NCBI GenBank assembly: GCA_028683855.1
Contig: JAQUHA010000005.1
Coordinates: forward strand, 62,001-126,000
Direction: 5' to 3'
DNA: 64,000 nt
From: Desulfuromonadaceae bacterium
GTDB lineage: Bacteria > Desulfobacterota > Desulfuromonadia > Geobacterales > Pseudopelobacteraceae
The translations under genes were made by a program, and so were the position numbers. The notes under the pieces were generated by a model, which was not told the DNA's origin, ran no database searches, and saw only the letters and a program-made list of their open reading frames with translations. Positions within the stretch are counted from its first letter, which is position 1. The number at the start of each line of letters is the position of its first letter. Shown piece after piece: positions 1 to 9,949 of the stretch.

Positions 1-448
1 CGCCAACCCTTACATCCATCTCCGAATACTGCCCCATATGCAGCTGCCAGAGAAGGTGATCAATCAATGTACCTTTCTTGGTCAGGAGGTTTTCAAAGGA
101 TGGGCGTTCATCATCACCGCCATACTGTTGCTCACCCGAGCTATAATTGTATCCATCAAGATAACTGTCCCAATCGCGCAGGGTTTCTTCCCCGGTTTCA
201 ACCTCATGAAAATCTACAGAATCTTTTGCCGGTTCTATCTCTTGCTCTGCAACCTCAAGTGTGTCTGGCTCATGTATCTCTTCCTGCTCCGTTGTCTCTT
301 CCAGCAGTGGATTTTCCTCAAGTTCCTGAACAACAAGCTCCTGAAGCTCCATACGTGTCAACTGTAGCAGCTTTATAGCCTGCTGCAGCTGAGGAGTCAT
401 TACCAGCTGCTGAGACATTTTAAGTTGTTGACGCATCTCCATTGCCAT
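1..448 (-). CDS. rpoN: RNA polymerase sigma-54 factor RpoN, N-terminal part (runs off window)
   Basis: This gene is absent from the ORF track because it has no stop inside the window. Reading the minus strand from the ATG at 448 gives 149 uninterrupted codons beginning MAMEMRQQLKMSQQLVMTPQ. That is the Gln/Leu-rich region I of sigma-54, followed by QLQQAIKLLQL and a very acidic stretch typical of region II. Region I contacts activators and core polymerase; the core-binding and DNA-binding (RpoN box) parts lie outside the window. A GAGG ribosome site overlaps the lptB stop, 12 bases upstream of the gene start, so rpoN is the distal gene of the lptC-lptA-lptB run, the usual order in proteobacteria. 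It would serve the sigma-54 activator at 32.1 kb. The identity is secure; only the C-terminal part is unseen. Confidence 0.95.
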   Translation of the reverse strand, partial: MAMEMRQQLKMSQQLVMTPQLQQAIKLLQLTRMELQELVVQELEENPLLEETTEQEEIHEPDTLEVAEQEIEPAKDSVDFHEVETGEETLRDWDSYLDGYNYSSGEQQYGGDDERPSFENLLTKKGTLIDHLLWQLHMGQYSEMDVRVG

Positions 449-460
449 TAGACGCTTACC

Positions 461-1201
461 TCAAAGCTTGAAATCTTTCCCGAGATAAATCTCCCGGGCC
501 TTCTCACTTTCTGAAATTTCGTTCGGAGTTCCATGTTCAAGCACTACACCACCGTTCAGAATATAGGCTGAATCGCATACACCCAGAGTTTCCCTTACGT
601 TATGATCAGAAATAAGCACGCCAATATTTTTATTCTTCAATGAAACGATCAATCCTTGAATATCTGCAACCGCAATTGGGTCAATACCTGCAAACGGCTC
701 ATCAAGTAAAATAAAAGCAGGATTTGTAATGAGCGCACGAGCTATTTCAACTCGTCGTCGTTCGCCCCCTGAAAGTGCATACCCCCTGGATGAGGCTATA
801 TGTGTAATTGAAAACTCCTCCAGTAACTGTTCCATTCTAAGTAATCTGCGTTTTTTATCACTCTCTACCGTTTGAATAATCGCCATAAGATTATCGGCAA
901 CTGTAAGTTTCCTAAAAACCGACGCTTCCTGAGGAAGATAACTGATTCCACACCTGGCTCTTTGGTACATGGGTAATTCAGTAATTTCCTGCTCGCCTAA
1001 ATAAACATGACCGCTATCAGGCTGAGCCAACCCAACCACCATATAAAAAGTAGTTGTTTTTCCGGCACCGTTTGGCCCCAGAAGACCGACAACAGAGCCT
1101 GAAGTAATTGAAATGTTCACACCTGCAACAACCTGACGACTACCGTAGCTTTTCTTTAATGATTCTGTCCAGAGCCTTGATGTGTTAAGGATTTCCGACA
1201 T
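461..1201 (-). CDS. lptB: LPS export ABC transporter ATPase LptB
   Basis: This is the cytoplasmic ATPase that powers LPS extraction from the inner membrane together with LptF/LptG (not in the window). The 246-residue protein has all ABC landmarks: Walker A GPNGAGKTTT near residue 42, Q-loop region, signature LSGGERRRVEIARAL near 143, Walker B FILLDEPFAG and the switch His in LISDHNVRE. The DHNVRETL motif and the length are typical of LptB rather than of other ABC ATPases. The start overlaps the end of lptA by 17 bp, implying translational coupling, and rpoN follows after 12 bp. The N-terminus carries about ten more residues than many homologues, so a later start cannot be excluded. Confidence 0.95.
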   Translation of the reverse strand: MSEILNTSRLWTESLKKSYGSRQVVAGVNISITSGSVVGLLGPNGAGKTTTFYMVVGLAQPDSGHVYLGEQEITELPMYQRARCGISYLPQEASVFRKLTVADNLMAIIQTVESDKKRRLLRMEQLLEEFSITHIASSRGYALSGGERRRVEIARALITNPAFILLDEPFAGIDPIAVADIQGLIVSLKNKNIGVLISDHNVRETLGVCDSAYILNGGVVLEHGTPNEISESEKAREIYLGKDFKL

Positions 1202-1709
1202 TTTTCTTCCTTGTCGGCTGATTAATTACAGCCTCTACTCGAGCTTTTGGGTCACCGCCACTAGACACTTCACTTTTTTCATCATCAACAAAATAAGTAA
1301 TTATCTTGCCGCTAATGCTGTCTCCACCGCTAACAACGCGTGGTGAACCTGTCAGAACAATGCGACCACTGCGACTTTCATAAACAGCCTGATCAGCAAA
1401 ACCGGTTCTGTTCAGCTGAATTATTCTTACATTTCCCTGTGCTTCAACCTTATCCACATCCCCTTTTTGATCAGAATAGTTGACTATAAGCTTATCAGAA
1501 AATATTGTGATATCAGCCTGTTTCGCAACCACCCTACCAACAAAAACGGCAGTTTTCCCTTTATTATCAGCGCTCATCTCATTTGATTTTACGGTAATTG
1601 GCAGGCTCGATCTATCAGTAGCGGCGTTAGATGCCGCCAAAGCAGGCGACACAAATGCCGAACAGAAAAAACCGGCTAAAATTAAACAGTTAAAATATAG
1701 TTTCATCAT
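1185..1709 (-). CDS. lptA: LPS transport periplasmic protein LptA
   Basis: This 174-residue periplasmic protein begins with a clear signal peptide (hydrophobic LILAGFFCSAFV, cleavage near PALAAS). It continues with an OstA-like beta-jellyroll, including ADNKGKTAVFVGRVVAKQAD and later VEAQGNVRIIQ, the hallmark of LptA. LptA units form the bridge that carries LPS from LptC at the inner membrane to LptD at the outer membrane. The basic tail (QPTRKKNVGNP) is read through the overlap with lptB. The gene lies 53 bp after lptC and overlaps lptB, so it is co-transcribed with both. Confidence 0.9.
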   Translation of the reverse strand: MMKLYFNCLILAGFFCSAFVSPALAASNAATDRSSLPITVKSNEMSADNKGKTAVFVGRVVAKQADITIFSDKLIVNYSDQKGDVDKVEAQGNVRIIQLNRTGFADQAVYESRSGRIVLTGSPRVVSGGDSISGKIITYFVDDEKSEVSSGGDPKARVEAVINQPTRKKNVGNP

Positions 1710-1762
1710 TTATACCTGACAAAAGAGTAGATGGTAGCTGCAAGCAATAGAAATCCTTTTAT

Positions 1763-2332
1763 CTAATCCGGAACTATTGAAGCAACAATAGCTGAATGAA
1801 AATGCGCCAACTGTTTTTTTACCCCAAAATCCATACCTGTCGCAGTAAGCTTCATCCTCTGCTGCATGAATGTCACGCTATCCTCTGTACTTAACTGTCC
1901 GGATGCGCCGGTATAAATTATTGAAGCTGTCTCAAAACTTGCACCATCTTCTGATGCCACATGAACATTACCGTTAAGCAGAACATTTTTTAAGGTACTG
2001 GAATACTCGCCGCTATCAGCTGTCACAGTTATTGCGCCTTTAGCTCCATCCCCCTTGAAAATCATACGGATGCTTTTAAGATACGCCTTGTCACCGGTTT
2101 TATCGTAATTAACATTTTCAGCGACCAGCTCCCAAGCTACAACCCCATCCTGCATTTCCGAAAAACGTGCTTTTTTAAGGGCAATATCAACATTTTGTGG
2201 GAGCTGTTGATTGACAGTATTTCGAACCGCAGGCTTGTCCGATGCATTCCTGTAAAGCAGAACGGAGACACCGATAATAGCAACAGTGACAAGCAGCGAG
2301 AGTAAAAGTCTGATATAAGCGTTTGATGCCAT
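1763..2332 (-). CDS. lptC: LPS export system protein LptC
   Basis: This 189-residue bitopic inner-membrane protein has one N-terminal membrane helix (about residues 8-26) and a periplasmic LptC/OstA-like fold. Features such as ITVTADSGEYSSTLKNVLLNGNVHV and the length match LptC, which receives LPS from LptBFG and hands it to LptA. Its position directly upstream of lptA and lptB supports the call. The 82-bp gap to kdsC holds a GAGGAGAG-like purine run that can serve as ribosome site. LptC sequences vary a lot, so the call rests on topology plus synteny. Confidence 0.85.
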   Translation of the reverse strand: MASNAYIRLLLSLLVTVAIIGVSVLLYRNASDKPAVRNTVNQQLPQNVDIALKKARFSEMQDGVVAWELVAENVNYDKTGDKAYLKSIRMIFKGDGAKGAITVTADSGEYSSTLKNVLLNGNVHVASEDGASFETASIIYTGASGQLSTEDSVTFMQQRMKLTATGMDFGVKKQLAHFHSAIVASIVPD

Positions 2333-2414
2333 AATAGGTGGGAACTATACCATTGAGGAGAGATGCTGTCTAGCAGAACGTGACATAATTTATTTTTTGG
2401 CATAGAGATTGAAT

Positions 2415-2933
2415 CTATGCCAGTTCATATCGATCAGATATATCACTCCAGAGACCACGCCCTTTAAGAATCATATCGCAGACTTCTCGAACAGCACCGC
2501 ATCCACCGGCAGCAGATGTAACATAATAAGCCGCATTACGAGCTTCCGGCAGAGCATCAGATGGAGCGGCTGCAAAGGCAACCCTCCGCATAACCGGAAC
2601 ATCAATAACGTCATCTCCGACATAAGCAATCTGACTGTCAACAAAACCTGTCTTCAATTTTATATCATCATAGCTTTCCAGTTTTTTAAGTGACCCCTGG
2701 TACAGCAAATCTATACCAAGCTCTTTAGCCCTCAGATCAACAACTTTAGAGGATCTGCCCGTTATTATGCCAACTTGAATACCATAACGCTGGAGCATCT
2801 TGATTCCATGGCCATCCTTAACATTAAAAACTTTCGTCTCCAATCCATTAGCATCATAGATAATACCACCGTTAGTCATAACACCGTCAACGTCGAGTAA
2901 AAGCAGACGTATTTCCTTCAACCTATCATTCAT
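2415..2933 (-). CDS. kdsC: 3-deoxy-D-manno-octulosonate 8-phosphate phosphatase KdsC
   Basis: This HAD-family phosphatase removes the phosphate from Kdo-8-P to give free Kdo. The 172-residue protein starts with the motif LLLDVDGVMTNG (catalytic Asp pair, near residues 14-16). It has the second motif IITGRSS and the Lys/Asp motifs around YVGDDVIDVPVM, and the compact capless size of KdsC tetramers. Its start overlaps the stop of kdsD by one base (TAATG), so the genes are translationally coupled. An 8-bp hairpin covers the kdsC stop codon but lacks a T-tract on this strand. Confidence 0.93.
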   Translation of the reverse strand: MNDRLKEIRLLLLDVDGVMTNGGIIYDANGLETKVFNVKDGHGIKMLQRYGIQVGIITGRSSKVVDLRAKELGIDLLYQGSLKKLESYDDIKLKTGFVDSQIAYVGDDVIDVPVMRRVAFAAAPSDALPEARNAAYYVTSAAGGCGAVREVCDMILKGRGLWSDISDRYELA

Positions 2934-3901
2934 TATGCAATACCAGCCTTAAGAATATCATGCAGATGGATTATGCCGCATGGTGAAGGGTCAAGATCAT
3001 CATTAAACACAAAAAGAGAGGTGATGGCTCGCTGTTCCATAATTTTCAATGCCGCTGCGGCAAGTTCTGTTCGTTTAATCCTTAGCGGACCATGCTTCAT
3101 AATAGCTGCTGCCTTCTGGTTCAGAATATCAAAACCCTTTTCAAGTGACCTACGCAGGTCACCATCGGTAATAACTCCCTTCAAAGCACCGACTGAGTCA
3201 CAAACGCCTGTAACACCAAGCCCCTTTTCAGTTATTACAAACAAAGCATCCTTCATAAGAGTGTCTTCCTCAACCATAGGAACAGCTTCTGCTGAATGCA
3301 TAAGATCTTCAATTCTTAAAATAAGTTTTTTGCCTAATGCACCACCAGGGTGAAAAATCGCAAAATCCTCTGCCTTAAAGCCCCGTTTCTGCAACAACGC
3401 AACCGAGAGAGCATCACCCATTGCAAGCGTTGCTGTAGTAGATGCAGTTGGTGCCAATCCAAGTGGACAGGCTTCCTCCTGAACCGATACATCAAGAAAA
3501 ACATCACTCAATTTAGCGAGATTTGATGCAGGATTGCCGCTCATAGCAACAAGGTGGGCGCCCAGACGCTTTATTGATGGGAGAATCCTCAGCATTTCCT
3601 CAGTCTCCCCGCTGTTGGAGATTGCTATAACGACATCTCCTGACATTATCATGCCGAGATCGCCATGAATCCCTTCAGCAGGATGCAGAAAGAAAGCCGG
3701 AGTACCGGTAGACGCCATAGTCGATGCAATTTTCTGCCCTACAAGTCCGGACTTGCCCATACCGCTTAGAATCACACGCCCCTTGCTGGAGAGTATTAAT
3801 TCAATAGCCTGTTCAAATGAGCTGTCAATACGTTCCGCCATGGCAGACAGAGCCAGAGATTCGACCATTATAACTCTACGCGCCTCTTCGATTACATTCA
3901 T
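2933..3901 (-). CDS. kdsD: D-arabinose 5-phosphate isomerase (KpsF/GutQ family)
   Basis: This enzyme converts ribulose-5-P to arabinose-5-P, the first step of Kdo synthesis. The 322-residue protein has an N-terminal SIS sugar-isomerase domain (about residues 35-170; [30 protein letters not shown]) and two C-terminal CBS motifs (about 200-320). This is the full architecture of KdsD/KpsF. Its start overlaps the end of kdsA by four bases and its stop overlaps the kdsC start by one base, so kdsA-kdsD-kdsC are read as a coupled set. Paralogues in capsule or glucitol loci share this fold, but the neighbours point to the LPS pathway enzyme. Confidence 0.93.
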   Translation of the reverse strand: MNVIEEARRVIMVESLALSAMAERIDSSFEQAIELILSSKGRVILSGMGKSGLVGQKIASTMASTGTPAFFLHPAEGIHGDLGMIMSGDVVIAISNSGETEEMLRILPSIKRLGAHLVAMSGNPASNLAKLSDVFLDVSVQEEACPLGLAPTASTTATLAMGDALSVALLQKRGFKAEDFAIFHPGGALGKKLILRIEDLMHSAEAVPMVEEDTLMKDALFVITEKGLGVTGVCDSVGALKGVITDGDLRRSLEKGFDILNQKAAAIMKHGPLRIKRTELAAAALKIMEQRAITSLFVFNDDLDPSPCGIIHLHDILKAGIA

Positions 3902-4731
3902 AAAGCCGCCCTATGCTTAACCAGAGAATCAAGGCTTTTCAATATATTAAGTAGCGACGGCAATTCATTGAGAGGTATGGAATTTGGACCGTCACAGAAC
4001 GCCTTATCCGGATCTTCGTGTACTTCCATGAAAACACCGTCAATCCCGGTAGCAACCGCAGCACGAGACAGATATTCAACGAATTCACGTTGACCACCCG
4101 AACTGTCACCCTGCCCACCAGGCAACTGAACACTATGAGTAGCGTCAAAAACAACCGGATATCCCGTGGCACGCATAACGGGGAAACTCCTCATATCGAC
4201 AACAAGGTTGTTATAACCGAAAGAGGCACCTCTCTCTGTAAGAATAATATTCTCGTTACCACTTGCAGCAATTTTTCCGGCAACATTTTTCATATCCCAC
4301 GGAGCAAGAAACTGCCCTTTTTTAACATTTATAATTCTGCCACTCTTAGCCGCAGCAATTAAAAGATCGGTCTGGCGACAGAGAAAAGCCGGTATCTGAA
4401 GAATATCAAGCACCTCTGCAGCAGGCGCTATCTGTTCAATGGAGTGTACGTCCGAAATAACAGGAACCCCCAGAGTCTCCTTTACTTTCCGCAGAATGGA
4501 AAGCCCGTCACGAATTCCCGGCCCTCGATAGGCATTTACAGAAGTACGGTTAGCTTTATCGTACGAAGCCTTAAACACTAAAGGGATTGAAAGACCGTAA
4601 CATATTGTCATCAAGCGTTCTGCATGACGCAGGGTAGCCGCTTCATTTTCTATGACACAGGGACCGGCAATAAGCACCAGAGGGCGATTTCCACCTATTT
4701 TTACATTTCCGGATACTATTTCACGTGTCAT
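3898..4731 (-). CDS. kdsA: Kdo-8-phosphate synthase KdsA
   Basis: The enzyme condenses phosphoenolpyruvate with arabinose-5-phosphate to Kdo-8-phosphate in the cytoplasm. The 277-residue protein shows the family motifs LIAGPCVIE near the N-terminus, [58 protein letters not shown] and [12 protein letters not shown]. The Cys in AGPCVIE occupies the position of the metal-site Cys in metal-dependent KdsA enzymes. The gene lies 3 bp after pyrG and overlaps kdsD, forming the core of the Kdo operon. Confidence 0.96.
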   Translation of the reverse strand: MTREIVSGNVKIGGNRPLVLIAGPCVIENEAATLRHAERLMTICYGLSIPLVFKASYDKANRTSVNAYRGPGIRDGLSILRKVKETLGVPVISDVHSIEQIAPAAEVLDILQIPAFLCRQTDLLIAAAKSGRIINVKKGQFLAPWDMKNVAGKIAASGNENIILTERGASFGYNNLVVDMRSFPVMRATGYPVVFDATHSVQLPGGQGDSSGGQREFVEYLSRAAVATGIDGVFMEVHEDPDKAFCDGPNSIPLNELPSLLNILKSLDSLVKHRAAL

Positions 4732-4734
4732 AAG

Positions 4735-6378
<1,644 letters not shown>

Positions 6379-6394
6379 TTATTTATAATCACAA

Positions 6395-7159
6395 TTATAG
6401 CCTTAATTTACGGAACTGCTCCTGCGCTTTCTGCAGATCTTCAGCAGTATCAACACCAATTGACTCAAATTCAGTTTCAACCACCCTTATTTTAATACCG
6501 TTCTCAAGAGCTCTAAGCTGCTCAAGTTTCTCAGAAATTTCCAGAAAAGTCGGTGGGGTGGCAGCATATTTGAGAAGAAAATCACGCCGGAAAACATACA
6601 GCCCCACATGCTTGTAACAGAGCAGCTTACCACTGCAGAACGATTCATCTTTCAGATCTTTCCACTTATCGCGGAAAAACGGCAACGGCGACCTTGAAAA
6701 ATAAAGTGCATCTCCTCGATTGTCGGTCACTACCTTGACTACGTTTGGCGAAAGGAAATCATGCAGACATTTGATGCGTGTTTTTAGAGTACCCATCTTT
6801 AGATCGGGCTCTTCAAGAAATGGCTGGATAGCCATATCTATCATTGCCGGATCTATCAGAGGTTCATCCCCTTGAACATTTACAATTATGTCTGAATCAA
6901 GCCTTGCTGCTACCTCCGCCAGACGGTCAGTACCGGTTTCATGGTCTGTTGAGGTCATAATAGCCTCACCACCAATACTGTTGACTGCATCCGCAATTCT
7001 AGGATCGTCAGTTGCCACAATAACACGACTGATAAGCCCCGAAAGCGCGGTACGTTCATAAACATGCTGAATCATCGGACGTCCGTCAATTTCAGCCAGG
7101 GCTTTCCCCGGAAAACGGGTTGAGGCGTAACGGGCAGGTATAACCGCTGTAATATTCAT
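6395..7159 (-). CDS. kdsB: CMP-Kdo synthetase KdsB
   Basis: This enzyme activates Kdo with CTP to CMP-Kdo, the donor for lipid A glycosylation. The 254-residue protein begins [17 protein letters not shown], the nucleotide-binding signature of 3-deoxy-manno-octulosonate cytidylyltransferases. It has VQGDEPLI and the later YFSRSPLPF motif. It is the first gene of the minus-strand LPS run, with a good sigma-70 promoter about 70 bases upstream. From this promoter the run kdsB-pyrG-kdsA-kdsD-kdsC could be transcribed together. Confidence 0.96.
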   Translation of the reverse strand: MNITAVIPARYASTRFPGKALAEIDGRPMIQHVYERTALSGLISRVIVATDDPRIADAVNSIGGEAIMTSTDHETGTDRLAEVAARLDSDIIVNVQGDEPLIDPAMIDMAIQPFLEEPDLKMGTLKTRIKCLHDFLSPNVVKVVTDNRGDALYFSRSPLPFFRDKWKDLKDESFCSGKLLCYKHVGLYVFRRDFLLKYAATPPTFLEISEKLEQLRALENGIKIRVVETEFESIGVDTAEDLQKAQEQFRKLRL

Positions 7160-7227
7160 TCAATACAACCTTTTAACTTAGTGGAATAATGATGTAAAGC
7201 TTTGCAGATCCTGTGGTAGGACGTGGC

Positions 7228-7256
7228 AGGTTAACGTAAAAGGATGGGTGTGTCAA
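7228..7256 (-). promoter_or_regulatory. Sigma-70-type promoter for the kdsB-pyrG-kds operon
   Basis: On the minus strand a perfect -35 TTGACA (7256-7251) is separated by 17 bases from TAACCT (7233-7228), leaving a leader of about 60 bases before the kdsB ATG. Spacing and -35 are ideal; the -10 matches three of six positions. It is a prediction by eye. Confidence 0.5.
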
Positions 7257-7556
7257 GGCAACAAACAACTGTAGGGAACCATAGGTTTGCAGTTAATACT
7301 GAAAATTTTCCGTATAAATATTAAGTCTCGTTCTATAGAACTGCATACATAAACTTATCTGTTTAAGCGTCTCTTTTCCTCTTTACTTTTATTGTTATAA
7401 AAATGTTTTACAGCAGTCTACAACTGACATAGTAATCACTCCCCTAAAACAATCAGAATCAAACGGTTGACCAGCATCACCAAATTGACTACTATCTGCT
7501 CTGCCATTTAGACGAGGCAACATCAAAATTATCTTTTACGGCGGTATTTAAATTTC
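7257..7556. other. Intergenic stretch between divergent kdsB and ParA-like gene
   Basis: About 300 bases of AT-rich sequence with stops in all frames. I see no tRNA, no sizeable hairpin and no clear sigma-54 site. A promoter for the plus-strand ParA-like gene must lie here, but I could not pick one with confidence (several TTGAC-like hexamers near 7468-7485 lack a good -10). Confidence 0.5.
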
Positions 7557-8963
7557 ATGCACTCATATCCGTACACCATAACAATTTCCTCCGAAAAAGG
7601 GGGGGTTGGAAAAACAACCCTTGCCACTAATCTGGCAATCTATCTGAAAGCAATGCGTGAAGATCTGCCGGTCACCATATTCTCGTTTGATAACCACTTC
7701 ACGATAGACAAAATGTTTGAGCTTCAAAAAAGGGGGGAGAACTCCAAAGATGTACACTCACTCCTTATGGCTGAAAAAGCTGCTGCTGTGGTTGAAACAG
7801 GACAGTATGGGGTCAACTACATACGCTCTTCTACAGAGCTTGGCGATATACATGAGAAGTTCAAAGGACCTATGACACTTACCAGAATGCTGGCTGAATC
7901 GGGCATTTCAGGAATTATAATAATTGACACAAGACCTGATCTTAACATACTGACTCAAAATGCACTTTATGCCGCTGACAGAGTATTGATTCCAGTCAAA
8001 GATCTGCCAAGTCTTGAAAACTGCAAGAATATTTTTGCACTATTCGATCAACGCGGAATTGATAAAAAATCACTTGCCCTGATACCCTGCCTGATCGACG
8101 AACGAATAAAGTTTGAAGGGATATTCAAAGATCAGAAAACTTTGCTACGTGCAATAGCTGTAAACAGAGGATATCGCTGTCTGGACTCTTTCATTTCAAA
8201 AAGCCCTAAAGTTGAAAGCCTTAACACAAATCCTGACGGCAAAATCTATCCAATCCTTACCCATGCGCGCGGCACCGATGTTCATGGTCAATTTATGGAA
8301 ATAAGCAGAGATGTTTTAAGGAGTGTAGACGCAACCGAAGAAACTCGTGCCTGCCTCTACAGCAGATGGCTGCAGGAGAAAGAGGCAAACAAGAAGGAAT
8401 CTTATCTGGCAAGGCTTGAAGGGTTGACGGAGCGCTGTCTGATATGCGGAGGTGTCCTTGCGGAGCAACCTGATGACCGAAGTTTTTACTTTGAAACCTC
8501 TGACCGCTCATCCCGTGGTTTTCTTCATGGTAACTGTGTCAGCAAGATGCTCTGTTCGACACTATACGGATTACACGATAATGACCCGGCATTCGATTCA
8601 GCTAGAGCCCTTGTTGCCGACAAGGTGACTAGAGGAGTATCACTTCTCCTGCCTCGAATAAACTTTGACAACTGTCAACTTGACTACCGCCAATTTAATA
8701 TGTCAGGAGAACTGATTCTGCAGAAGAATGTTGCAATGCCAGGCTTTGATGCGGGAATATTCAACGGTGTAAATGACCGTTTATACCTCCTCCTGAATGA
8801 GGCTTTGGCAGGATTTGAGGGGGCATTAAGGAAAGAGAGCTGGCTGTCCGTTTATCCTGTAGATCCGGGTAATCCTGAAGCCGTACTGCATGAAGAATCG
8901 TACAAGATGATACACAAACTTCAAAAGCATTTTGCAACTACGCTTAAACAAACTATTTTATAA
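7557..8963 (+). CDS. Orphan ParA/MinD-like ATPase with unusual C-terminal region
   Basis: The 468-residue protein opens with a deviant Walker A motif, SSEKGGVGKTTLATNLAIYL (about residues 10-29), as in ParA, Soj and MinD ATPases. It continues with a switch region IIIIDTRPD near 120 and IPCLIDER near 180. The first ~260 residues fit a P-loop partition ATPase fold. The rest (~200 residues) is not part of that family: it has a possible metal-binding pair CLICGG near residue 296 and further Cys in HGNCVSKMLC. No ParB gene or parS cluster lies nearby, and the gene stands alone, convergent with the deacetylase (11-bp 3' overlap). It may position a cellular structure rather than segregate DNA; the actual role is unknown. 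The ribosome site is weak. Confidence 0.7.
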   Translation: MHSYPYTITISSEKGGVGKTTLATNLAIYLKAMREDLPVTIFSFDNHFTIDKMFELQKRGENSKDVHSLLMAEKAAAVVETGQYGVNYIRSSTELGDIHEKFKGPMTLTRMLAESGISGIIIIDTRPDLNILTQNALYAADRVLIPVKDLPSLENCKNIFALFDQRGIDKKSLALIPCLIDERIKFEGIFKDQKTLLRAIAVNRGYRCLDSFISKSPKVESLNTNPDGKIYPILTHARGTDVHGQFMEISRDVLRSVDATEETRACLYSRWLQEKEANKKESYLARLEGLTERCLICGGVLAEQPDDRSFYFETSDRSSRGFLHGNCVSKMLCSTLYGLHDNDPAFDSARALVADKVTRGVSLLLPRINFDNCQLDYRQFNMSGELILQKNVAMPGFDAGIFNGVNDRLYLLLNEALAGFEGALRKESWLSVYPVDPGNPEAVLHEESYKMIHKLQKHFATTLKQTIL

Positions 8964-9936
8964 ACTGTGCAACAGGAACGATCTCAATCCCCTTGCCAGC
9001 CAACCCCGGCAGAGCGTAAGCGAGTGCCGCAATTGTTGCAGGGTGTGGATGACCGATAGCAATTGCACGACCATTTTTTCTGGCAGTTTTTACTGCCTGA
9101 TTCAACTGACCGAGAATATATTGCTGTTCCTGCTCATTATCCAGAAACACATTTCGTCTAACAGCCTTAACTCCTGCTTCGGCTGCAGCTTTCAATCCAA
9201 CGCTTTCCGAAGAGGTAACACTATCTACAAAAAAGAGATTTTTGTTTTTTAGCACCTTCATAACAGCTGTCATTTTATCTTCGTGTTCCGTAAACTCTGA
9301 TCCCATGTGGTTATTCACACCTATCGCCTCCGGGAATCTCAGAATATAATCAAACACTCTACCACCTATCTCACCGGAATCCATTGAAACAAGAAGCCCA
9401 TTGGACTCAAGACGCTGCCCCGGCCAACCCTTTGACTGCATTGGAATGTGTATGATCATGTCGATTTGCTGCGAAGCAGCATAAACCGCCACCTCCTTGT
9501 CAAAGCGAAGCCCCGGAATAATAGCAAAAGTCAAAGGGACTTTGATAGCAGCGAGAGATTTTGCCTGAAAAATACTGCTACCCATATCATCAATAATGAT
9601 TGCCAGTTTGGGATTCCCGCTGAATACTGGGTTCGGTATGTTATTTTTCGGGGTTACAATTAAAGGTGCATAATCTCCATCAGCTTTATACACCGGTGGA
9701 TGAGGGGGTATCGCCTCAGTTTTTTTAATACCGGTATCAGTATTAGCCGATAAAGAGGGGAAAACAGGTTTTGCATCAACAACCCGTTTTTTTTGAGGTG
9801 GGACATCTGTTTTTTTATTGGTAGTGACAATAAAGTATCCTGCCACAATCGCAGCAAAAAAAACCAGAATTACGAGCGCCGCCACCCGTGAACCGGATGG
9901 CGGCATCTTCTTTCTTCTATTTGGCTTAAGTGTCAT
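8953..9936 (-). CDS. Divergent polysaccharide deacetylase family protein (YibQ-like)
   Basis: This 327-residue protein is anchored by one N-terminal membrane helix (about residues 17-37, VAALVILVFFAAIVAGYFIV), followed by a low-complexity linker and a periplasmic domain. The domain carries LAIIIDDMGSS, FAIIPGLRF, IHIPMQSKGWPG, GVNNHMGSEFT and AIGHPHPATI, the landmarks of the divergent polysaccharide deacetylase family (DUF610). Members often sit beside envC and ctpA, as here, and are thought to act on cell-envelope glycan. It is the last gene of the ftsE-ftsX-envC-ctpA run, 13 bp after ctpA. Substrate unknown. Confidence 0.8.
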   Translation of the reverse strand: MTLKPNRRKKMPPSGSRVAALVILVFFAAIVAGYFIVTTNKKTDVPPQKKRVVDAKPVFPSLSANTDTGIKKTEAIPPHPPVYKADGDYAPLIVTPKNNIPNPVFSGNPKLAIIIDDMGSSIFQAKSLAAIKVPLTFAIIPGLRFDKEVAVYAASQQIDMIIHIPMQSKGWPGQRLESNGLLVSMDSGEIGGRVFDYILRFPEAIGVNNHMGSEFTEHEDKMTAVMKVLKNKNLFFVDSVTSSESVGLKAAAEAGVKAVRRNVFLDNEQEQQYILGQLNQAVKTARKNGRAIAIGHPHPATIAALAYALPGLAGKGIEIVPVAQFIK

Positions 9937-9949
9937 TACTTTTTGTTAT

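Noticed and set aside
38-378. Plus-strand ORFs of 109 and 103 residues at the window start
   Set aside because: They are shadows of the rpoN 5' region, which reads as a perfect sigma-54 region I on the minus strand.
2395-2425. Hairpin at the kdsC stop as a terminator
   Set aside because: GGCATAGA/TCTATGCC is a good stem, but on the transcribed strand it is followed by A-rich, not T-rich, sequence.
7557-8963. A chromosomal parABS locus
   Set aside because: No parB-like ORF on either side and no repeated parS-type 16-mers seen; the C-terminal half is not ParA-like.
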